Positions 1-4,808 of a DNA stretch of 12,139 nucleotides are shown here, one piece after another. Source of the stretch: JAULUH01 sp032111745 (GTDB lineage Bacteria; Chloroflexota; Anaerolineae; JAAEKA01). A program made the position numbers and the translations under genes. The notes under the pieces were generated by a model. It was not told where the DNA came from and ran no database searches. It saw only the letters and a program-made list of their open reading frames with translations. Where the stretch lies: contig JAULUH010000068.1 of assembly GCA_032111745.1 (NCBI GenBank), positions 1 to 12,139 of the forward strand, given 5' to 3'. Position 1 is the stretch's first letter. Each line of letters starts with the position of its first letter.

Positions 1-163
1 TATCGAGGCCCGCCACATCGACCTGCGCCCCTTCGTGCTGGCCGGCGAGCAGGTCACCCTGGTGCCGGGTGGCCTCACCCGCGTCGCCCTGCGCCGCGGC
101 TCCCTGGTGGTCAACTCCTCCCAGGGCGGCGGCAGCAAGGACACCTGGGTGCTGACGGAGTAG
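1..163 (+). CDS. Circularly permuted ATP-grasp protein, C-terminal end (partial)
   Basis: This is the 3' end of a gene that begins before the window. The reading frame starts at base 2 and gives 53 residues before the TAG at 161-163. The fragment contains the motifs DLRPFVL, VPGGLTRVAL and VVNSSQGGGSKDTW, which are typical of the C-terminus of circularly permuted ATP-grasp type 2 proteins (the old DUF404/DUF407 group). These enzymes are predicted to form amide bonds with ATP. The GGLTRVAL and SSQGGGSKDTW motifs and the following alpha-E gene make the call firm even from so short a piece. The last codons (ACG GAG TAG) also carry the ribosome binding site of the next gene, so translation of the two is probably coupled. 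The substrate is unknown. Confidence 0.88.
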   Translation, partial: IEARHIDLRPFVLAGEQVTLVPGGLTRVALRRGSLVVNSSQGGGSKDTWVLTE

Positions 164-167
164 GCCC

Positions 168-1124
168 ATGCTGTCGCGCGTCGCCGACCACCTCTACTGG
201 ATGAGCCGCTACCTGGAGCGCGGCCAGCACACCGCGCGCCTCCTGGATGTCACCCTGGACATGATCCCCGACCGCTCCGCGGTGGCCGTGGCCCGCTCGT
301 GGGACCGGCTGTTCGCCGCCCTGCACGTCTCCCTGCCCCCCGCCATCCCCCGCCGGCCCCGCCTGCTGACCAACTTCCTGGCCTTCGACCCCGACAACGA
401 GCTCTCCATCGTGCACCACATCACGGCCTCCCGCGACAACGCCCGCCAGGTACGCGAGCTGGTCAGCTCGGAGATGTGGGAGCAGATCAACCGGCTGTAC
501 CTGGAGGTGCGGCGGGCCAACATCGGCAAGATCTGGGGCCAGTCCTCGGACTTCTTCTACGCCGTCAAGCAGGGCGCGCACCTGTTCCAGGGCATTACGG
601 ACTCCACCATGGACCGCGGCGAGGGCTGGCACTACATCCAGCTCGGCCAGTACCTGGAGCGGGCCACCAACGTGGCCTCGCTGCTGGACATCTACCTGGG
701 CCAGCCCGCCAGCGCAGCCCCGCCGCTGCACGCTACGGACGTCTACCTGGAGTGGCTGGGCCTCCTGCGCAGCTGCACGGCCTTCGAGGCCTACTGCAAG
801 GTGTACAGCGCCGAGCTGCGGCCGGACGAGGTGGCGGAGTTTCTGCTCTTGAACGACACCTTCCCCTTCTCGGTCAACTTCGCCGCCACCCAGATTCGAG
901 CCGCCGTTGCCGAGATTGCCGACCGCACCGACACCCGCAAGAACAACCCCCTGCTGCGCAGCGCCGGCCGGCTCAAGGCCATGCTGGACTACCAGGAAAT
1001 CGGCCAGCTGCTGTCCGCCGACCTGCCGGGCTACCTGGGCGAGGTCCAGGGGCTAGGCGAGAGCATCCACCAGGGCCTGCACCAGACGTACATCGCGTAC
1101 CCGGTGGAGGAGAAACTGGTGTGA
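168..1124 (+). CDS. Alpha-E domain-containing protein (DUF403)
   Basis: The 318-residue product is about the normal length for the alpha-E family, an all-helical domain almost always encoded beside the permuted ATP-grasp protein. Recognisable signatures are the N-terminus MLSRVADHLYWMSRYLER, the segment RQVRELVSSEMWEQINRLY at residues 93-111, and GITDSTMDRGEGWHYIQLG followed by QYLERA at residues 142-166. No signal peptide or membrane segment is seen, so it should be cytoplasmic. The ATG at 168 lies 4 nt after the ATP-grasp stop, with CGGAG ending 7 nt upstream of it, which supports this start. Its biochemical role is not established; comparative genomics places it with the ATP-grasp ligase and transglutaminase in a predicted peptide synthesis or tagging pathway. 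Confidence 0.93.
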   Translation: MLSRVADHLYWMSRYLERGQHTARLLDVTLDMIPDRSAVAVARSWDRLFAALHVSLPPAIPRRPRLLTNFLAFDPDNELSIVHHITASRDNARQVRELVSSEMWEQINRLYLEVRRANIGKIWGQSSDFFYAVKQGAHLFQGITDSTMDRGEGWHYIQLGQYLERATNVASLLDIYLGQPASAAPPLHATDVYLEWLGLLRSCTAFEAYCKVYSAELRPDEVAEFLLLNDTFPFSVNFAATQIRAAVAEIADRTDTRKNNPLLRSAGRLKAMLDYQEIGQLLSADLPGYLGEVQGLGESIHQGLHQTYIAYPVEEKLV

Positions 1125-1136
1125 ACGGGGGGACCC

Positions 1137-2093
1137 ATGCTCTACGCCATCCGCCACATCACCCGCTTCCGCTATAGCGCACCCATCCGCGAGACCATGA
1201 TGGAGGCGCGCATGCAGCCGCGGTCCGATGGCGCCCAGCACTGCCTGGAGTTCAAGTTGACCGTGGCCCCCCAGGCCCGGGTCTCCTGCTACCACGACTA
1301 CCTGGGCAACGCCGTGCACCACTTCGACCTCCCCGGCCAGCACGACGAGCTTACCCTGGTGGCCGAGGCCACGGTCGACATGGCGCCCGCAGCTCCCCTG
1401 CCCGAGGCCCTGCCCCCGGCCGCGTGGGACGAGCTCTCCCTGCTGCGCCTCGACGGCGCCCTGTTCGACATGCTGCAGTCCGGCCCCTTCACCCAGCCCA
1501 CCCCCCTCCTGGCTGCGCTGGCCGGCGAGCTGGGCCTGGCCCCCGGCCCCGACCCCCTCACCACCCTGCGCCAGGTCAACCAGGCCCTGTACCGCGCCTT
1601 CGCCTACGCGCCCCAAAGCACCAGCGTCGACTCCACCATGGACGAGGCCATCGCCCAGCGCCGGGGAGTATGCCAGGACTTCACCCACATCATGCTGGCC
1701 CTGGTGCGCCAAATGGGCATCCCCGGCCGCTACGTCAGCGGCTACCTGTACCACCGCCAGGAAAACCAGGACCGCTCCGCGGAGGACGCCACCCACGCCT
1801 GGCTGGAGGCCTACCTGCCCGGCCTGGGCTGGGTAGGCTTCGACCCCACCAACAACCTCCTGGCCGGCGACCGCCACATCCGCGTCGCCGTCGGCCGCGA
1901 CTACGCCGACGTCCCCCCCACCCGCGGGGTCTTCAAAGGCCTGGCCAGCAGCGAGCTGGGCGTCAGCGTCCGCGTCAGCCCCGATCCCATCCCATTGGAC
2001 CCGGCGGAGCGGCTCCTGCTCAGCACCATCACTGCCCCACCCCCGCGCCTCCCCCGCCGCACCCGCGATCAACAGCAGCAGCAACAGCAGTAG
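1137..2093 (+). CDS. Transglutaminase-like cysteine protease family protein
   Basis: The 318-residue product has an N-terminal beta-rich region (about 1-80), which opens with MLYAIRHITRFRYS as is usual for bacterial transglutaminase-like proteins. A papain-fold catalytic core follows. The catalytic triad is visible: Cys179 in RRGVCQDFTH, His220 in DATHAWLEAY and Asp236 in GFDPTNN. GRDYADVPPTRGVFKG (254-269) is also conserved in the family. No signal peptide is seen. GGGGGGA lies just upstream of the ATG, 12 nt after the alpha-E stop, so it belongs to the same operon. Such proteins are thought to act as peptidases or amidases in the ATP-grasp/alpha-E pathway. The C-terminus is odd: after RRTRD it ends in seven glutamines and two tandem TAG stops, and this tail is partly duplicated 315 bp downstream. 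Confidence 0.93.
   Translation: MLYAIRHITRFRYSAPIRETMMEARMQPRSDGAQHCLEFKLTVAPQARVSCYHDYLGNAVHHFDLPGQHDELTLVAEATVDMAPAAPLPEALPPAAWDELSLLRLDGALFDMLQSGPFTQPTPLLAALAGELGLAPGPDPLTTLRQVNQALYRAFAYAPQSTSVDSTMDEAIAQRRGVCQDFTHIMLALVRQMGIPGRYVSGYLYHRQENQDRSAEDATHAWLEAYLPGLGWVGFDPTNNLLAGDRHIRVAVGRDYADVPPTRGVFKGLASSELGVSVRVSPDPIPLDPAERLLLSTITAPPPRLPRRTRDQQQQQQQ
2057..2088 (+). repeat. Left copy of a direct repeat at the transglutaminase 3' end
   Basis: CCGCACCCGCGA (2057-2068) followed by GCAGCAGCAACAGC (2075-2088) recurs at 2372-2400 in the same order and orientation, with one difference in the second block and a 3-nt length change between blocks. In this copy it encodes the poly-glutamine tail of the transglutaminase. 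The two copies bracket the whole convergent intergenic segment. Confidence 0.7.
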
Positions 2094-2120
2094 TAGGTGG
2101 ACGAATCCCTACTGTGCCAA

Positions 2121-2244
2121 CATGCCATCGTAGGTGCGGGCCTCCGTCCCTTCCGGGATGATATGCCATCCGCTCCAACTCATTCCGCCGTTGTCAGAAC
2201 TTTCGCCAGGTGAACCCGCCATCCTTGCCGCACCGGAGGGATAC
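2121..2244 (+). repeat. Composite intergenic repeat, copy A
   Basis: The first 30 bases (2121-2150, starting CATGCCATCGTAGG) match 4439-4468 at 28 of 30 positions. The 3' part (GCCAGGTG at 2205-2212, then CCATCCTTGCC) matches 4533-4572 with scattered differences. The middle (about 2151-2204) has no match; in copy B that place is taken by an 18-bp tandem repeat. This element fills most of the convergent gap between the transglutaminase and beta-helix genes. No gene is seen here. Confidence 0.75.
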
Positions 2245-2337
2245 GCGATACCTATCCCCCCCACTTTGCCAATGAAGGGTGAGACGCTCCCAACGCGGGG
2301 AGAGACGCGGCATGGTTGCCCGAGGTGGGGGAAGGAT

Positions 2338-2368
2338 GGGACGGAGCCCCGCCCATCCCCCCCCTACG
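2338..2368 (-). repeat. Inverted, degenerate copy of the TAGGGG-type repeat end
   Basis: Read on the minus strand, this segment starts GTAGGGGGGGG and runs through GGGCGGGGCTCCGTCCC, the same core as in the repeat at 4451-4468. It faces copy A at 2121, so the convergent gap is bounded by inverted copies of one family. The run of eight C on the plus strand (2357-2364) makes it imperfect. Confidence 0.55.
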
Positions 2369-2371
2369 CCA

Positions 2372-2400
2372 CCGCACCCGCGACCGGCAGTAGCAACAGC
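2372..2400 (+). repeat. Right copy of the direct repeat
   Basis: CCGCACCCGCGA (2372-2383) and GCAGTAGCAACAGC (2387-2400) duplicate the 3' end of the transglutaminase gene at 2057-2088. This copy is noncoding and lies just past the stop of the minus-strand beta-helix gene. Confidence 0.7.
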
Positions 2401-2401
2401 T

Positions 2402-2420
2402 ATAAAGCCTGCCCGCAGGC
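2402..2420 (-). terminator. Possible intrinsic terminator of the beta-helix gene
   Basis: On the minus strand, 4 nt after the TGA stop, GCCTG-CGGG-CAGGC forms a 5-bp GC stem with a 4-nt loop (2407-2420), followed by TTTATA. The stem is short and the T tract weak, so this is only a candidate. Confidence 0.4.
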
Positions 2421-2424
2421 AAGG

Positions 2425-4194
2425 TCAGAGGGATCCGCCGACCATGCGCACGTAGTCCGCGCCCGTGATCGGCCTGCCGTCGAAGGTCATCCCTGCCAGC
2501 ATGGCCTCCGTCGACCCGCACGTCAGGCGGGTGTCGCCCAGGTTAAAATGGAACACCAGGTCCATGTCCCCGTCGCCGTCCACATCCTCCTCATGCCGCA
2601 CCGGCTCGCCGGTCTTCTTATCCACATGGGTCTCAGCCGCGCCCTCGAAGGTCACCGTGGTGTGGTCCACCATCAGCGCATCCAGCGCATCGGTCGTCAG
2701 GATGGCTACGGCGATGACCTCCTTGGCGTTGCGGCAGTTGATCGAGTTGGGGTCGCTGCCGGGCTTGATGTCGATGGGGATGGGGCGCGGCAGGGTGTAG
2801 AGCTCTTGCTCCACCGCGCCGATGTCGCAATGCCACCCCTGCGGCCGGGCCACCCCGCGCTGGTCCAGGCCGTTGACCGGGGCCGCAGCGCAGATGGCAT
2901 CCACCGCGGCGTCGATGGCCGGGCTGCCCGCACCGGGCGCCATGGTGAGCGTGAGGCCGCCGTTGTCCTGCAGCGGGCCCAGCAGGGGGTCGTGGTTGAT
3001 CCCCGGGCAGGTGGTGTCGGGATAGCTCAGGTTCCCGCCGCCGTCGCCGATGCTCCCGTAGCAGTTCCCTCCCGACGGGCTGTTAGCGGCAATGGTGTTC
3101 TCCAGCCGCGCCTGGCCTGCGCCGTATTCATAGATAGCACCACCGTTCGCCGTCGCGCTGTTCCCGGACAGGGTACTGTTGGCCACGGTCAGAGTGCCAT
3201 TCTCGTTGGAGAGAGCACCGCCGAGGTCGGAGCTATTGCCGGAGAAGGTGCTGTTGGCCACGGTCAGGGTGGCCCCTTCGTTGGAGATGCCGCCGCCGCG
3301 GCCGATGCCGCTTGCGATCGAGCTATTGCCGGAGAAGGTGCTGCTGCTCACGGTCAGCGTGGCCTGGCTGTAGATGCCACCACCCTTCTTGCTGCTATTG
3401 CCGGAGAAGGCGCTGTTGCTCACGGTCGCCGCGTCGTAGCTGTAGATGGCACCACCGTAGCCGGAGGTATTGTCGGAAAAGGCGCTGTTGCTCACCGACA
3501 ATGGGCTGAAGATGTTGGCGATGGCACCGCCGAAGGAGTCGGCGCGATTGTCGGAGAAGGTGCTGCCGGTTACGGTCACCGGGCCATCCGAGCTATAGAT
3601 GCCGCCCCCGCCGTTGCCGCTGCTGTTGCTCAAAAAGCTGCTGCTGGACACGTCCAGCGTCCCGTCATCGTTGGAGACGGCGCCGCCATTGGAGCCGGCG
3701 CTGTTGCCGGAGAAGGTGCTGCTGGACACGTCCAGCGTACCGCCGTCGCCGTAGATGGCGCCGCCCTCGCCAGGGGCGCTATGGCCGGTGAAGTTGCAAT
3801 GATTGGCGGTCACCATACCCCCATTGTTGCGGATGCCACCGCCGCTGCCCAGCTTGACTGAGCCATCGGCCACGGTCAGCCCGCTCAGGCTAAGGGCAAA
3901 CCCGGCGTTCACCGTGAACACCCGCACCGCATGGTTGCCGCTGATCGTAACCGCCTGTCCGCTGCCGTCGATGGCCGTGTCCGCCGCAATCGTGATCGTG
4001 GAGCTCAGGACGATCGTGCCGCTGCACGTGAACGTCACCGTCCCGCCGCCTGACAGTGCGGCCAGCAGATGAGCTTCATCACACACGCCGACCACACCCC
4101 CCGCCTCCACCGGAGCCGCCGGCAGGCTGAGAGCCGTGATCGCCATCACCACCAGGATCACAGACAGGAACCGCTTTCGAACATCGCTCTGCAT
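2425..4194 (-). CDS. Secreted beta-helix repeat protein with choice-of-anchor Q region
   Basis: The 589-residue product starts with a signal peptide (RKR, a hydrophobic core, then APVEA about residue 31), so it should be exported. Residues about 115-360 hold nine repeats of roughly 21-27 residues with the pattern STFSGNS...GGAIYS, the polymorphic-membrane-protein (Chlam_PMP) type that folds as a right-handed beta-helix. Residues about 364-464 (NTIAANS, GNL, DPLLGPLQDNGG, TLTM, GSPAID, DQRG, CDIGAVE) match the choice-of-anchor Q region. A C-terminal domain (about 473-589) contains IDIKPGSDPNSIN, VAILTT and an acidic loop DVDGDGDMD at 537-545 that may bind calcium. The ATG at 4194 has a perfect AAGGAGGT 6 nt upstream; a GTG seven codons earlier would overlap that site and is rejected. 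Ligand and function are unknown; a surface or adhesion role is inference. Confidence 0.88.
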   Translation of the reverse strand: MQSDVRKRFLSVILVVMAITALSLPAAPVEAGGVVGVCDEAHLLAALSGGGTVTFTCSGTIVLSSTITIAADTAIDGSGQAVTISGNHAVRVFTVNAGFALSLSGLTVADGSVKLGSGGGIRNNGGMVTANHCNFTGHSAPGEGGAIYGDGGTLDVSSSTFSGNSAGSNGGAVSNDDGTLDVSSSSFLSNSSGNGGGGIYSSDGPVTVTGSTFSDNRADSFGGAIANIFSPLSVSNSAFSDNTSGYGGAIYSYDAATVSNSAFSGNSSKKGGGIYSQATLTVSSSTFSGNSSIASGIGRGGGISNEGATLTVANSTFSGNSSDLGGALSNENGTLTVANSTLSGNSATANGGAIYEYGAGQARLENTIAANSPSGGNCYGSIGDGGGNLSYPDTTCPGINHDPLLGPLQDNGGLTLTMAPGAGSPAIDAAVDAICAAAPVNGLDQRGVARPQGWHCDIGAVEQELYTLPRPIPIDIKPGSDPNSINCRNAKEVIAVAILTTDALDALMVDHTTVTFEGAAETHVDKKTGEPVRHEEDVDGDGDMDLVFHFNLGDTRLTCGSTEAMLAGMTFDGRPITGADYVRMVGGSL

Positions 4195-4200
4195 GGCAAC

Positions 4201-4208
4201 ACCTCCTT
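4201..4208 (-). promoter_or_regulatory. Ribosome binding site that fixes the beta-helix protein start
   Basis: AAGGAGGT on the minus strand ends 6 nt before the ATG at 4194. It would be internal to the coding sequence if translation began at the upstream GTG at 4215, so the shorter form is chosen. Confidence 0.85.
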
Positions 4209-4230
4209 GGTTCACAGAGCCTCAGTGCCG

Positions 4231-4252
4231 GGCCGGCAAACCCATGCCGGCC
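4231..4252 (-). promoter_or_regulatory. Perfect hairpin in the beta-helix gene leader
   Basis: GGCCGGCA (4231-4238) and TGCCGGCC (4245-4252) form a perfect 8-bp stem with a 6-nt loop, 37-58 nt upstream of the start of the minus-strand gene. It could affect mRNA stability or act as an attenuator. No known riboswitch class could be fitted to it. Confidence 0.5.
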
Positions 4253-4438
4253 GCCTCCCGGGACTCCTCAGACCGGCCCCAGGCATCCAGGCCATCCTAT
4301 TGCCTCAAGCGACCGAGGCCCGCCGGGGCAGTCCGGAGCCCCGCGATCCCCTCCATCAAACCACACCACCGTGGCGAAAACGTGGCCTGCCCCCCGATTG
4401 GATGCCCAATGCCTCTCCCCGCGTAACGGCGGCCCCCC

Positions 4439-4572
4439 CATGCCATCGTAGGGGCGGGGCTCCGTCCCCGCCCGGGGCTCCGTCCCCGCCCGGGACTCTG
4501 TCCCCGCCCGGGACTCTGTCCCCGCCCGCTCTGCCAGGTGGATCTACCATCCTTGCCCCACCAAACGGATGC
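4439..4572 (+). repeat. Composite intergenic repeat, copy B, with four 18-bp tandem units
   Basis: The ends match copy A at 2121-2244. The centre holds four head-to-tail 18-bp units: 4455-4472 and 4473-4490 (CGGGGCTCCGTCCCCGCC) and 4491-4508 and 4509-4526 (CGGGACTCTGTCCCCGCC). Each unit is a small palindrome; in the last two GGGAC-TCT-GTCCC pairs perfectly. Units 1-2 and 3-4 are identical within each pair, which suggests recent duplication by slippage or unequal exchange. Confidence 0.85.
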
Positions 4573-4590
4573 AAGACCCCCATCCCCTCT

Positions 4591-4808
4591 TAGGGGCGAG
4601 GTCTCCTCGCCCAGTCGTTCCTTACCCGCGTTTGGGCTGCGTCCCAGCATCATGCCACCCGCCCTTGACTGCGCCAGTACCCCCATCACAACGCACAAGC
4701 GTGGCTCTCGTGGATCGGTCAGCGGCCAACATGCCCAACCAGGCCGCCGGGCCATGGATCATCGCCCAGGCCCGGGTAAGGAACGAATGGGCTCCGTCCC
4801 CGCCCCTA
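4591..4808. mobile_element. MITE-like element with about 46-bp terminal inverted repeats
   Basis: The left end (4591-4637) starts TAGGGGCGAGG and continues into TCGTTCCTTACCCG (4615-4628). The right end read on the minus strand (4808 back to 4764) starts TAGGGGCGGGG and continues into the same 14 bases (4786-4773). The two ends align over about 46 bases with one 2-nt gap and several mismatches. The interior (4638-4763) encodes nothing recognisable, so if mobile it must be moved in trans. The left end also contains a perfect hairpin GGGCGAGG-TCT-CCTCGCCC (4594-4612). The right end supplies the TAG stop of the A2M-like gene. No transposase or clear target-site duplication was seen, so mobility is inference. 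Confidence 0.6.

Larger units (their letters stand above)
4195..4805. other. Gene-free intergenic region rich in repeats
   Basis: No convincing gene is seen on either strand over these 611 bases. The contents are the ribosome binding site and hairpin of the beta-helix gene (4201-4252), a stretch without recognised structure (4253-4438), the composite repeat with 18-bp tandem units (4439-4572), and an element with inverted ends (4591-4808). Open frames here have tandem-repeat or proline/arginine-rich translations with no family resemblance. The promoter of the beta-helix gene should lie in 4253-4400 but no clear -35/-10 pair was found. Confidence 0.7.

Noticed and set aside
2134..3861. Long plus-strand open frame of 575 codons opposite the beta-helix gene
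   Set aside because: It is a shadow of the real minus-strand gene: the translation follows the GGAI/STFSGNS repeats in another frame (repeated GEGAVAHG-type units), begins in repeats and has no family features.
4195..4215. GTG at 4215 as start of the beta-helix protein
   Set aside because: It would place the perfect AAGGAGGT ribosome binding site inside the coding sequence; the ATG at 4194 is correctly spaced from it.
4231..4275. Cyclic-di-GMP riboswitch suggested by GGCAAACC at 4235-4242
   Set aside because: The motif is on the plus strand while the gene is on the minus strand, no plus-strand gene follows, and the other conserved parts of that riboswitch are missing.
4455..4526. CRISPR array
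   Set aside because: The 18-bp units are directly adjacent with no spacers and there are no cas genes.
4297..4755. Continuation of the A2M protein (thioester domain) beyond its stop
   Set aside because: Minus-strand frames below 4806 were read through the stop; none resembles a thioester domain, and the bases belong to repeat elements.
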